Positions 41,901 to 51,400 of a stretch of 64,000 nt of DNA are shown piece after piece. A program made the translations under genes and the position numbers. This stretch comes from Xanthomonas hortorum (lineage in GTDB: Bacteria; Pseudomonadota; Gammaproteobacteria; Xanthomonadales; Xanthomonadaceae). The stretch lies in NCBI RefSeq assembly GCF_024339125.1, contig NZ_CP101417.1, positions 1,426,001-1,490,000 on the forward strand, given 5' to 3'. Every line of letters begins with the position of its first letter. Position 1 is the first letter of the stretch. The notes under the pieces were generated by a model that saw nothing but the letters and a program-made list of their open reading frames with translations, was not told where the DNA came from and did not search any database.

Positions 41901-44861
41901 GCGGGCAGTGTGCCGGCCGGCCTGACCCTGGCCAGTAACGGCACGCTGTCCGGCAACCCGACGGCGGAAGGCAGCTTCAACTTCACCGTGACGGCGACAG
42001 ATGCGAACACCTTCACCGCTGCGCAGGCCTATGCGCTGACGGTGGCGAGCCCGAACCTGGCGTTGCCGGCAAGCACCTTGCCGGCAGGCACGGCCGGGCA
42101 GGCGTATGCGGCGACGATTGCTCCGGCCACCGGCGGCACTGCGCCCTACAGCTATGCACTGACCGCAGGCGCGTTGCCGACGGGTGTGGTCGTCGACGTG
42201 GCGACCGGTGCACTGAGCGGCACGCCGACCGTGGCGGGCACGTTCAACTTCACCCTGACAGTGTCCGACAGCACGCCCAGCCCGGCGGCGCAGGCCAGCC
42301 GCAGCTACACGCTGACCATCGCGGCACCTGTGGTAGTGATCGCGCCCACCGCGTTGCCGGCCGCCATGCGTGGCACGGCCTACAGCCAGGCCTTGAGCGC
42401 CAGCGGCGGCACCGCGCCATACACGTATGCAGTCAGCGCGGGCAACGTGCCGGCCGGCCTCACCCTGGCCGGCAACGGCACGCTGTCCGGTAACCCGACG
42501 GTGGAAGGCAGCTTCAACTTCACCGTGACGGCGACTGACGCGAACAATTTCACCGCTGCGCAGGCCTATGCGCTGACGGTGGCCGGACCGAACCTGGCGT
42601 TGCCGGCAAGCACCTTGCCGGCAGGCACGGCCGGGCAGGCGTATGCGGCGACGATTGCTCCGGCCACCGGCGGCACTGCGCCCTACAGCTATGCACTGAG
42701 CGCTGGTGCATTGCCGACGGGGGTTGTCCTGGATGCGGCAACCGGCGGGCTCAGTGGCACGCCGACTTTGTCGGGCACCTTCAACTTCACCCTGACCGCC
42801 ACCGACAGCACGCCCAGCCCGGCCGCCCAGGCCAGCCGCAGCTATTCGGTCACCATTGCAGCGGCGACGCTGGTGCCGGCGCAGCCCACCCTGCCACCGG
42901 CGGTGCGCGGCAGCGCGTACAACCAGGTGCTGACTGCCAGCGGTGGCGTTGCGCCGTATCGCTACAGCATCGCCAGCGGCACCTTGCCGGCTGGCCTGAC
43001 GCTGGCCAGCGACGGCACGCTGTCGGGCACGCCAACCACGCAGGGCACCTCGTCCTTCACCATCGCGGTGGCCGATGCCGGCAATGCCAGCGCCACGCAG
43101 GCCTACAGCTTCACGGTGAGCGATGCGGCGCCAGTGGCCGTGGCCGATGTGGCGGCCACCATGTCCGACACCGCGGTGACGGTGGCGGTGACCGCCAACG
43201 ACACCGGCAACATCGCATCGATCGCCATTGCCACTGCGCCGACCAACGGCACCGCCGTGGTCAACGGGCTGGAGCTGGTCTATACGCCGGCCGCCGGTTT
43301 CGTCGGCACCGATGTGGTGAGCTACACGGTCACCGGTAGCGGCGGCACCTCGGCCCCGGTCACGTTGACCATTACGGTCAACGCGCGGCCGGTGGCGGTG
43401 TCGGTGACTGCCGCGGCAGTGCCGGGCGAGGCGCAGCAGGTCGATCTGACCCGCAATGCCACCGGCGGGCCGTTCGTGGCTGCGGCCGTGGTCGCGGTGC
43501 TGCCGGCCTCGGCCGGTACCGCCACCATCACCCGGACTGGCGGTACCGCCACTGCGGCGGCGGCGCGTGCCTCCGGCCCATCGCCGGCGGCGGCTGCGAT
43601 GGCCGAGACGCCCACGTTCATGCTGACCTTCACCCCGAACCCGGCGTTCGTCGGCCAGGCCACGGTGCAGTTCACCTTGTCCAATGCGTTCGCTACTTCG
43701 GTGCCGGCCAGCGTGGTGTTCACCATCGCGCCGCGCCGCGACCCGAGCGTGGATGCGGAAGTGCGCGGCTTGATCGATGCGCAGTCCGAGTCCACGCGGC
43801 GTTTTGCGCGGGCGCAGATCGACAACTTCCAGCGCCGTCTGGAAGCCACCCATCGCGGCGGCAGCACCTTCAGCAACGCGGTGAGCTTCCAGCCGACCTC
43901 GCATTGCCGCCAGGCCGATCGCGGCATCAGTGCGCAGCCGTGCAGCCCGGACACGCAGGAGGCCGACAACGACTTCCGCGATGCGCCGGCAGTGGCGAGC
44001 AGCGGCAACAGCACTGCGCAGGGTCAGGGCGACCTGGGTCTGTGGGTAGGCGGTGCGATCCGCTCGGGTAGCCTGGACAAGCAGTCCAACAGCACCGGGG
44101 TGGACTTCCAGACCGACGGCCTGAGCGTGGGCGCCGATTACCGGGTGGCGCAGTCGCTGGCGATCGGTGCGGGCCTGGGTTGGGGCCGCGACGACAGCGA
44201 TGTGGGCAGGAACGGCAGCCACTCCAAGGCCACCGCCTACACCATGGCGTTGTATGCCAGCTTCCATCCGGGCAAGGCGTTCTTCTTCGACACCTTGGTG
44301 GGCTACCAGCTGCTGTCCTACGACCTGCGTCGCTTCGTCACCGACGATAGCTCGATGGCCGAGGGCAACCGCGACGGCAAGCAGTGGATCGCGTCGGTGT
44401 CCACCGGTGCGGACCTGCAGCGTGGCGAGTTGCAGATCACACCGTATGCGCGCGTGGATGTGGCACGTGCCACGCTGGATGGCTATGTCGAAGACGGCGT
44501 GGCGCCGTTCGCACTGCGCTATGACGACATGGACGTGGCCACCACCACCGGCAACCTGGGCCTGCGGCTGGAATGGCGCCGCGACGTCGCCTGGGGCCGG
44601 CTGACCCCGCAGTTGCGCGTGGAATATCAGCGCGACTTCCAGGGCCGTGGCGATGCCACGCTGAGCTACGCCGATCTGAACGGCGGGCCGTTCTATCGCG
44701 CCGGTCAAAGCGCGTTCGATCGCAACCGTTTGATGGTGGGCATCGGTGCGGCGTTGTTGACCGAGCAGGGCCTGTCGACGCGGCTGGAATACCGCGGCAT
44801 TACCGACGGCGACAACAACGACGATCAGACCTGGATGATTAATCTGGAAAAGAAATACTGA
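38976..44861 (+). CDS. Giant autotransporter adhesin with Calx-beta and Ig-like (He_PIG) repeats
   Basis: The GTG at 38976, with AGGGG 8 bases upstream, gives 1,961 residues; a GTG at 38967 is the alternative. A signal peptide (FVLFAMMLLAPGWAMAQA) is followed by an N-terminal beta domain. About four Calx-beta repeats come next (about 135-575, each with VSPAS/VNEGN and ATIVNDD ends). About nine putative Ig repeats follow (about 580-1380, LPAGTAGQAYS, GTAPYSYAL, LSGTPTVAGTFNFTLT), then a Big-type domain (about 1380-1470). A C-terminal autotransporter barrel (about 1680-1961) ends in Tyr. It should be exported to the surface by a type V route and act in adhesion or biofilm. Confidence 0.88.
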   Translation: MNKQRRFLADATGGRARLAVMFVLFAMMLLAPGWAMAQASTYCPTLNATVVQGGSVQIDVTTCDGTGADDIGVGWNGVQPAHGTIVVPNPSGAQGTQIVTYTHNGDGATSDTFPLEDGRGDTITVNITITPSLSASIAVSPASRNEDSGAAFTYTVTLSQSSSSATTVNLSRSGTATSGTDYTGAPNSVVVPANATTATFSVTPVADTTVEANETVVISVVSGSGYAIGSPSGATATIVNDDFPTASITVSPASVPEDGAANLIYTVTLDQAAQSAVSVAFNVGGSATSGSDYAAVSSPLTIAAGQISGTITINPTADATIEPDETVVISLAAGSGYSVGSPNSAIGTIANDDQPTLSINDVSVNEGNAGTSNATFTVSLSQPAGAGGVSFDIATADGTATAGVDYVASSLTGQTIPAGSSSATFTVLVNGDTLSEPNETFFVNVSNISGASAGDVQGQGTIVNDDAQPALSIDDVSVNEGNSGTTTATFTVSLSAASGQTVSVNYATADGTATAGSDYVARSGTLTFAPGTTAQGVAITVNGDTAVEPNETFSVGLSGASNASIARATGAGTILNDDVVVTVGPASLPAATAGSAYSQNLSASGGTAPYSFAVTAGVLPAGLTLSAAGVLSGTPTATGSFNFTATATDSGGSPTSGNRAYTLTVAGATVTLPATSLPAGTAGQAYSSALNPATGGIAPYTYAVTAGALPAGITLNGSSGALTGTPGSVGSFAFSVTATDSTSGTPSQGTRGYTLNIAAPPIVVAPSTLPAATRGTAYSQTLSASGGTAPYTYTLASGTLPAGLTLASNGTLSGNPTVEGSFNFTVTATDAGSFTGNQAYSLTVAGPNLVLPASTLPAGTAGQAYSAAITPATGGTAPYSYALTAGALPTGVVVDVATGGLSGTPTVAGTFNFTLTVSDSTPSPAAQASRSYTLTIAAPVIVVAPTALPAATRGTAYSQVLTASGGTAPYTYAVSAGSVPAGLTLASNGTLSGNPTAEGSFNFTVTATDANTFTAAQAYALTVASPNLALPASTLPAGTAGQAYAATIAPATGGTAPYSYALTAGALPTGVVVDVATGALSGTPTVAGTFNFTLTVSDSTPSPAAQASRSYTLTIAAPVVVIAPTALPAAMRGTAYSQALSASGGTAPYTYAVSAGNVPAGLTLAGNGTLSGNPTVEGSFNFTVTATDANNFTAAQAYALTVAGPNLALPASTLPAGTAGQAYAATIAPATGGTAPYSYALSAGALPTGVVLDAATGGLSGTPTLSGTFNFTLTATDSTPSPAAQASRSYSVTIAAATLVPAQPTLPPAVRGSAYNQVLTASGGVAPYRYSIASGTLPAGLTLASDGTLSGTPTTQGTSSFTIAVADAGNASATQAYSFTVSDAAPVAVADVAATMSDTAVTVAVTANDTGNIASIAIATAPTNGTAVVNGLELVYTPAAGFVGTDVVSYTVTGSGGTSAPVTLTITVNARPVAVSVTAAAVPGEAQQVDLTRNATGGPFVAAAVVAVLPASAGTATITRTGGTATAAAARASGPSPAAAAMAETPTFMLTFTPNPAFVGQATVQFTLSNAFATSVPASVVFTIAPRRDPSVDAEVRGLIDAQSESTRRFARAQIDNFQRRLEATHRGGSTFSNAVSFQPTSHCRQADRGISAQPCSPDTQEADNDFRDAPAVASSGNSTAQGQGDLGLWVGGAIRSGSLDKQSNSTGVDFQTDGLSVGADYRVAQSLAIGAGLGWGRDDSDVGRNGSHSKATAYTMALYASFHPGKAFFFDTLVGYQLLSYDLRRFVTDDSSMAEGNRDGKQWIASVSTGADLQRGELQITPYARVDVARATLDGYVEDGVAPFALRYDDMDVATTTGNLGLRLEWRRDVAWGRLTPQLRVEYQRDFQGRGDATLSYADLNGGPFYRAGQSAFDRNRLMVGIGAALLTEQGLSTRLEYRGITDGDNNDDQTWMINLEKKY
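41517..42880. repeat. Three 537-bp near-identical direct repeats inside the autotransporter
   Basis: The start of the unit (AATCTGG/AACCTGG followed by TGCCGGCAAGCACCTTGCC) occurs at 41517, 42054 and 42591, exactly 537 bp (179 codons) apart. Each unit codes for two Ig-like domains. The units at 42054 and 42591 match almost base for base over their first 100 or so bases. Confidence 0.8.
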
Positions 44862-45015
44862 TCGCGGCGAGCGTCGTGCAATGAGGCAATGCGATGGGCC
44901 GGGCGGAAACGCTCGGCCCATCGCGTTTGTCTGCCGCGCCGATCGCCATCGTGCGGTCGCCGAGCGCATGCGCAAACAACGCAGTGCGCCTGCATCCGGC
45001 ACAATGCACGTACGC

Positions 45016-48000
45016 ATGCACGCCACTTCCGCGCCAGATTTTCGCCTCTATCCGTCAAACGCGCTGGATACGCTGGCCGCCTTGCTCGCACAGGAGCTGC
45101 GCCGGCCGGTGCCCGAACAACCGCTGCTGCAGCCGGAGGTGGTGCTGATTCCGCAGGTGGCGATGCGGCGCTGGTTGCAGTCCACGTTGGCGGCCGAGCA
45201 CGGTGTTGCAGCGAATCTGGAATTCCTCACCCCCGGCGAATTCGTCGCGCGCGCGCTGGAGTGCAATCTCGGCCCGGCCGACGACGATCTGGATATGGCG
45301 ACCACGCAGTGGCGCTTGTACGCCGCATTGCAAGCCGATCTGGGCAGCGATGCGGCGCTGGCGCCGTTGGCCGGTTATTTGTCCGATGGCGATGCGCTCA
45401 AGCCCTGGGCGCTGGCCGGCGAGCTGGGCAACGTGTTCGAGAAGTACCAGGCCTGGCGACGCGACTGGTTGCTGCGCTGGGAAGGCGGCGCCGACCCCGA
45501 TGATCCGCAGGCGCGCTTGTGGCGCAGCATCGCGTCCGGCCGCCAATACCGCGCGCGCCGCATCGGCCAGTATCTGGATCGCTACGCACGCCCGGACGGT
45601 CCGCTGCCGCAGGGCTTGCCCAGGCGCCTGTTTGCCTTCGCCATCCTCAACATCTCGCCCGACGTGCTGCGCGTGCTGGCCACGCAAGCGCGCGTAGGCA
45701 CGCTGCATTTCTATCTGCCCACGCCTACGCAAGGTTACTGGGGCGATCTGCAAACCTTGTGGCAACGCCGGCGCGAAGAAGGCGCGGTGCAGCTGTTCGC
45801 CGAGCAGGTGCAGGAAAACCCGCTGCTGCAGGCCTGGGGGGCAGCCGGGCGCGACTTCATGGCGTTGGTCGGCGACTACGAGGTGGTGCATCCGCTGGCC
45901 GAGATCGCCGCCTACGCCGATCCGCTGGAGTCCGGCCGCCGCGCACTGGCCGATGGCGGCCTGGGCGACAGCCTGCTGCGGCGCATGCAGAGCGACCTGT
46001 TCCATCGCCGCGCACCCGTGGTGCCTGCGCTGTTGCCGGCGGTGAATCTGCACGACCCCAGCCTGCAGGTGCACGCCTGCCATACGCGGCTGCGTGAGTT
46101 GCAGGTGCTGCATGACCAACTGCGCGCCCTGCTCGACGACCCGCGCTTCGACCCGCCGCTGCAGCCACGCGAGATCGCGGTGCTGTCGCCAGATATCGAC
46201 CCGTACGTGCCGTATCTGGACGCGGTGTTCGGCAGCCACGGCAATGACGACGCGCTGCCGTACGCGCTGGCCGATGCCAGCCCGTTGGCGAGCGAGCCGC
46301 TGGCCGAAGTGTTCCTCACCTTGCTCGGCCTGCCGATCGCACGCTTCGGCCTGCATGAGATTCTCGACCTGCTGGCCAGCGCGCCGATCGCCGAGGCCGC
46401 CGGGCTGGACGAAGCCGGGCTGGAGCGCCTGCGCGGCTGGCTGCATGCGGCCGGCGCGCGCTGGGGGCTGGACGCAGCGCATCGGCGTCAGCACCAGGCA
46501 CCGAGCGACGACGCCTACACCTGGCGTTTCGCGCTGGACCGGCTGCTGCTCGGCCATGCCAGCGGCGCCGACGACGATATCGACGGCGTGGCGCCATGGC
46601 CGCAGCTGGAAGGCAGCGCGTTGGCTGCGCTCGACACGCTGTTGCGATTGTTGCGCGTGCTCGAACGCCACCAATCCGTGTTGGCCGAAGCAATGACGCC
46701 GGTCGAATGGCGCGAGCGTCTGCTCGGCTTGCTGGAGGCGCTGATTCCAAAAGCACCCTCGGCACCGCGCGCGCAGCGTGCGCTGGATCGGTTGCGCACG
46801 TTGATCGACCAATTCGCCCGCGACGCAGTGCGCGCCGAATACGCCGGCACCGTGCCCGCCGAGGTGGTGCGTGCGCACTTCGCCGCAGTGCTGGGCGAGT
46901 CGGACACGCGCGCGCCGCTGCTCACCGGCGGCATCAGCTTTGGTCGCATGGTGCCGATGCGCTTGCTGCCGTTCCGCGTGATCTGCCTGCTTGGTATGAA
47001 CGATGGCGACTTCCCGCGTCGTGACCCCGCTGCCGGCCTCAATCGCCTCACTGCCGAGTTGGGTACCGAGCGTCGTCGCCACGGCGATCGTTCAACCCGC
47101 GAGGACGACCGGTTCCTGTTTCTGCAGTTGTTCGCCTCCGCGCAGGAAGTGTTTTATCTGAGTTACCTCGGCGCCGATGCGCGCGATGGCAGCGCGCGCG
47201 AACCGTCGGTGCTGGTCAGCGAGTTGCTGGCCAGCGCTGCGCAATATCACCTTGACCCTAAGGCGATCGACACGCTGGTGGTGCGCCACCCGTTGCAGCC
47301 ATTCGCCGCCGCCGCCTTCGGCGCGCTGGGCGAAGACGGCGCCGACCCGCGTCGCTTCAGTTATCGCCGCCAATGGCGGCCCGCGGTAGATAGCCTGGTT
47401 GGTCAGCGCCAGCCGCTCGCGCCGTGGGTGGCCGGTGCGTTGCCGGCCGATGACATCGCAGTGCCGACCAGCGTCTCGATCGACGACTTGCGCCGCCTGT
47501 TCGCCGACCCGGCCGGACAGTTTCTGCGCCATCGTTTGGGCATGCGTCTGCCCGATCCGGCCGGCGAAGACAGCGACCTCGAACCGTTGCTCGCCCCCAC
47601 GCGCGGCTTGGACCAATACGGCCTGCAGCAGCATGTCTTCGACGCCGCGCTGGCCGGCGACACCGACCGGCTTTACGAGCGTCTGCGTGCACGTGCGTTG
47701 CTGCCGTCCGGCCCGTTGGGCCGACGCCAACTCGATGAGCGGGTGGCGCAACTGCGCCCGTATGCCGAAGCATTCCGGCAGTGGCGTGGCGAGGCGCCGG
47801 CCGAGTCGCGTCGCTTGCAGGTGCAGATCGGCGATGTCGAGGTGCACGGCCGGGTGCCGGGTTGGTATGCGAGCGGCGTAGGGCGGGTGCAGGTCGGCGC
47901 GCTCAGCGGCCGCAGCGCGATCCGTCACGGCCTGGAATGGCTGCTGCTGCGCGCCGCCGGCGAGCACGCGCCGTATGTGCGCTTCTTCGAACACGACGAC

Positions 48001-48420
48001 GGCCTGGGCCCGCATCCCATCGACGCCGAACCGCTGTCGCAAACGCAGGCGCACACCGCGTTGGCCGCACTGCTGCAGGTGTATCGGCAGGGCTTGCAGA
48101 CGCCGCTGGCGTTCGCACCGTACAGCAGCTGGAAATATCACCAGGCCGCGCGCAGCGACGATCTGGACAAGGCAATCAAGGATGCCGCCGGGCAGTGGCA
48201 GTCCAGCTTCGGCTGGAGCGAATCGCACAGCCCGGAGCTGCGCCTGGTCAACCGCGGGCGCGACCCGTTCGCCGATGCGCAACGCTTCGCCGAGTTCGCC
48301 ATCACCAGCCATCGCGTGTACGACTTGCTCGAACGCGGCGACATCGACACCGCGCTGGATCCGGAGCGTCTGATCGAGAGCTGGCGCCACTGGCACGGCG
48401 CGCAGGAAGAGGCCGAATGA
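45016..48420 (+). CDS. recC: Exonuclease V subunit RecC
   Basis: From the ATG at 45016 the protein has 1,134 residues (MHATSAPDFRLYPSNALDTL); the ATG at 45004 adds four. Family marks are PEVVLIPQVAMRRWLQSTLA at the start, LFAFAILNISPDVLRVLATQ, REIAVLSPDIDPYVPYLDAV, and MVPMRLLPFRVICLLGMNDG. RecC has a dead helicase/nuclease fold and recognises Chi in the RecBCD complex that repairs double-strand breaks. Its stop overlaps the recB start as ATGA, so translation is coupled. Confidence 0.94.
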   Translation: MHATSAPDFRLYPSNALDTLAALLAQELRRPVPEQPLLQPEVVLIPQVAMRRWLQSTLAAEHGVAANLEFLTPGEFVARALECNLGPADDDLDMATTQWRLYAALQADLGSDAALAPLAGYLSDGDALKPWALAGELGNVFEKYQAWRRDWLLRWEGGADPDDPQARLWRSIASGRQYRARRIGQYLDRYARPDGPLPQGLPRRLFAFAILNISPDVLRVLATQARVGTLHFYLPTPTQGYWGDLQTLWQRRREEGAVQLFAEQVQENPLLQAWGAAGRDFMALVGDYEVVHPLAEIAAYADPLESGRRALADGGLGDSLLRRMQSDLFHRRAPVVPALLPAVNLHDPSLQVHACHTRLRELQVLHDQLRALLDDPRFDPPLQPREIAVLSPDIDPYVPYLDAVFGSHGNDDALPYALADASPLASEPLAEVFLTLLGLPIARFGLHEILDLLASAPIAEAAGLDEAGLERLRGWLHAAGARWGLDAAHRRQHQAPSDDAYTWRFALDRLLLGHASGADDDIDGVAPWPQLEGSALAALDTLLRLLRVLERHQSVLAEAMTPVEWRERLLGLLEALIPKAPSAPRAQRALDRLRTLIDQFARDAVRAEYAGTVPAEVVRAHFAAVLGESDTRAPLLTGGISFGRMVPMRLLPFRVICLLGMNDGDFPRRDPAAGLNRLTAELGTERRRHGDRSTREDDRFLFLQLFASAQEVFYLSYLGADARDGSAREPSVLVSELLASAAQYHLDPKAIDTLVVRHPLQPFAAAAFGALGEDGADPRRFSYRRQWRPAVDSLVGQRQPLAPWVAGALPADDIAVPTSVSIDDLRRLFADPAGQFLRHRLGMRLPDPAGEDSDLEPLLAPTRGLDQYGLQQHVFDAALAGDTDRLYERLRARALLPSGPLGRRQLDERVAQLRPYAEAFRQWRGEAPAESRRLQVQIGDVEVHGRVPGWYASGVGRVQVGALSGRSAIRHGLEWLLLRAAGEHAPYVRFFEHDDGLGPHPIDAEPLSQTQAHTALAALLQVYRQGLQTPLAFAPYSSWKYHQAARSDDLDKAIKDAAGQWQSSFGWSESHSPELRLVNRGRDPFADAQRFAEFAITSHRVYDLLERGDIDTALDPERLIESWRHWHGAQEEAE

Positions 48421-51400
48421 GCGCCAGCCCCGTCACCGACCCGTACCTGGAATTGCCGTCGCACGGCGTACGCCTGATCGAGGCCAGTGCCGGCACCGGC
48501 AAGACCTTCACCCTGGCCACGCTGTTCACCCGGCTAGTGGTCGAGCGCGGGCTGCGTATCGGCCAGATCCTCGCAGTGACCTTCACCGAAGCCGCCACCC
48601 AGGAACTGCGCCGCCGCATCCGCGAGCGCCTGGTCCTGGCCGCGTCGTTGGTGCCTGATGGTTCGCCAACCGTCGTAGGAGCGCCCGCGCCCGAACCGCG
48701 GGCAGCGCAGGCACCCGACGCCCTATCGGCTTCTGTAGGAGCGGCCCCGGCCGCGACCGAACCACCCGCAACGCAGGCACCCGCCGCTCCCTCGGTTTTT
48801 GTAGGAGCGGCCCCGGCCGCGACTGACCTCGCCGAAGACCCGTCGCGGCCAGGGCCGCTCCTACAGGACGCGCCCGACGTCCTGCTCACCCGCGCCATCC
48901 TCACCACCCACCTGGCCACCGGCACCGAAACACCCGCCGCCTTACGCCGCCGCCTGCAGCAGGCGGTCGAAGAAATCGACCTGGCCGCCGTCTTCACCAT
49001 CCACGGCTTCTGCGCGCGCGTGCTGCGCGAACATGCGCTGGAAAGCGGCCAGGCCTTCGCCGCGCCGGAACTGCTCGCCAACGACCGCGAACTGCTCGGC
49101 GAAGTCGCCGCCGATCTGTGGCGCCAGCGCGCCGCCGATGCGGCGATGGCCGAAGACCTGATCGCGCTGTGGTCGGGCGGCCCCGATGCATTAGCCAGCG
49201 ATCTGCGCGCGCTGGTGCGCCACCCAACGTTGCTGCCGGCCGTCGCAACGACCACCGACGATGCGGCGGCATTGGTGCAGGCCGTGCAGGACGCCAGCAC
49301 CGCCTTGGCCGCCGCATTCCAGTCCCACGGCACCGCGTTTTTCGAAACCATCATGTCCGCCATCGACGGCGGCATCCTGAGCAAGGTCAGTTACAAGCCC
49401 GAGTGGCTAACAGCGTTGTGGCATTGGTTCGACAGCTTCGCCGCCGCGCCATCGATGCACACCGCGCCGCACGCCAAGCTGATCAAACTCACCGCCGCGG
49501 AACTGGCCGCCGGTACCAACAAGAAGTTCGTCGAGCGCACGCCGGCCTCGCCGCTGAGCCACGAAATCGATGGCTATCTCACCGCGCTGGCCCGTGTCGA
49601 AGAATGGCGCACCCGTCGCCGCATCCGCCTGCTGCACGCATTGCGCGAGGACGCCATCGCACGGCTGGCATTGCTCAAGCGCCAGCGCCGCGTGCAGACC
49701 TACGACGACCTGGTCGATGGCGTCGCGCATGCGCTGGAAGGCGCGCAGGCCGAGGCGCTGGTCACCCGGCTGCGCACGCAATACGCCATCGCGCTGGTGG
49801 ACGAATTCCAGGACACCGACGACCGCCAATGGGCGATCTTCTCCAACGTGTTCGGCGAAGGCCCGCTGGCACGTGCGGCGGGTCTGGAGCCGGCGCTGTT
49901 TTTGATCGGCGACCCCAAGCAGGCCATCTACGGCTTCCGTGGCGGCGACGTGCGCACCTATCTGGCCGCCGCAGTTACCGCCGAACTTGCCCCCCCGCTG
50001 AGCCACAACTTCCGCTCGCGCCCCGGCGTGCTGGCGGCCATCGATGCGCTGTACGCGCAGGCCGGCTATACCGAGGCCTTCCTCACCGACGGCATCGCCT
50101 TCCACCCGGTGCAGCCCGGCACCAAGCGGGTGGATGCCGACTTGCAACGTGATGGCAACGCCGCCCCGGCCCTGACGCTGTGGCGCGCGCCGGAACCGCC
50201 GCCGCCAATCAAAGGCAAACCCAAACCCTGGAGCGCCGGCCGCGCGCGCGAGCTGGCCACCGCCGCCTGCGTGGCGGCGATTCGCGGCTGGCTGGCCGGT
50301 GGCCGCGACGGCACCGCCACCGTCAATGGCCGCCCGGTGCAGGCCGGCGATATCGCCGTGCTGGTGCGCAGCCACAGCGAGGCCACGCGCATGCAACAGG
50401 CGCTGGGCGCGGTGGGCATCCCCGCCGTGGCCGCCGGCAAGCAAAGCCTGTTCGCCACCGACGAAGCGCTGGAACTGCTGGCCCTGCTGCAGGCCTTGCT
50501 CGACCCAGGCGACGACAGCCGCCTGCGCGCCGCGCTGGCCACCGTGCTGATCGGCGCGGACGCCGCCGCCATCGCCGCGCTCGCGCACGATGGCGAGCGT
50601 CACCGCCGCTGGCAGCAGCAGGCGCTGGACTGGCGCGAGCGCTGGCAACGCGGCGGCCCGCTCGCCTTGATCGGCGACCTGGGCGCCGCGCACGGGCAAC
50701 GCCTGCTCGCCCTGGTCGATGGCGAGCGCCGCCTCACCAACTATCTGCAACTGGCCGAACTGCTGCAGGAGGCCGACGCCCGCGCACTCGGCCCGCACGG
50801 CCTGGTCGACTGGCTGTCGCGGCGCATCGCCAATGCCGACGACAACGACGAAGCCCAGCAGCTGCGGCTGGAATCGGACGCGCGCCGCGTGCAGATCGTC
50901 ACCCTGCACAAGAGCAAGGGCCTGGAATATCCGCTGGTGTTCCTGCCGTACATCGGCATCGGCCGCAGCGACAAGGGCGCCGGCCGCCATTGCGTGGTGC
51001 ATGCGCCGGAGCTCGGCCGCCAGCTGCACTGGAAGACAGACAAGGAAGACCCCACCTGGAGCGCCGCCGAAGCCGCCTGGAAGCAGGAACAACGCGCCGA
51101 AGACGCCCGCCTGCTCTACGTCGGCCTGACCCGCGCCGAGCACGCGCTGTGGATCGCCAGCGGCCCGTTCCATCAGCACGAGCGCACGGCTTTGTCCGGC
51201 ATGCTGCGCGCGCTCGATACGCTGCAGGGCGCGGCCGGCGAGGGCGCAGTGGTGGTCGACACGTCCACGCCGCCGGCCACCCTGCCGCGCCTGCCGCCAC
51301 CGATCGAGGCACAGGTGCCGCCGGCGCGCACCCCGCAGCGGCATATCGCACCCGAGTGGTGGGTCTACAGCTTCACCCAGCTGGCCAATGCCGATGCCGG

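Noticed and set aside
41817..45026. A 1,069-residue minus-strand frame opposite the adhesin
   Set aside because: It is Arg/Gly/His-rich shadow sequence of a GC-rich repetitive gene, with no domain and no start signal.
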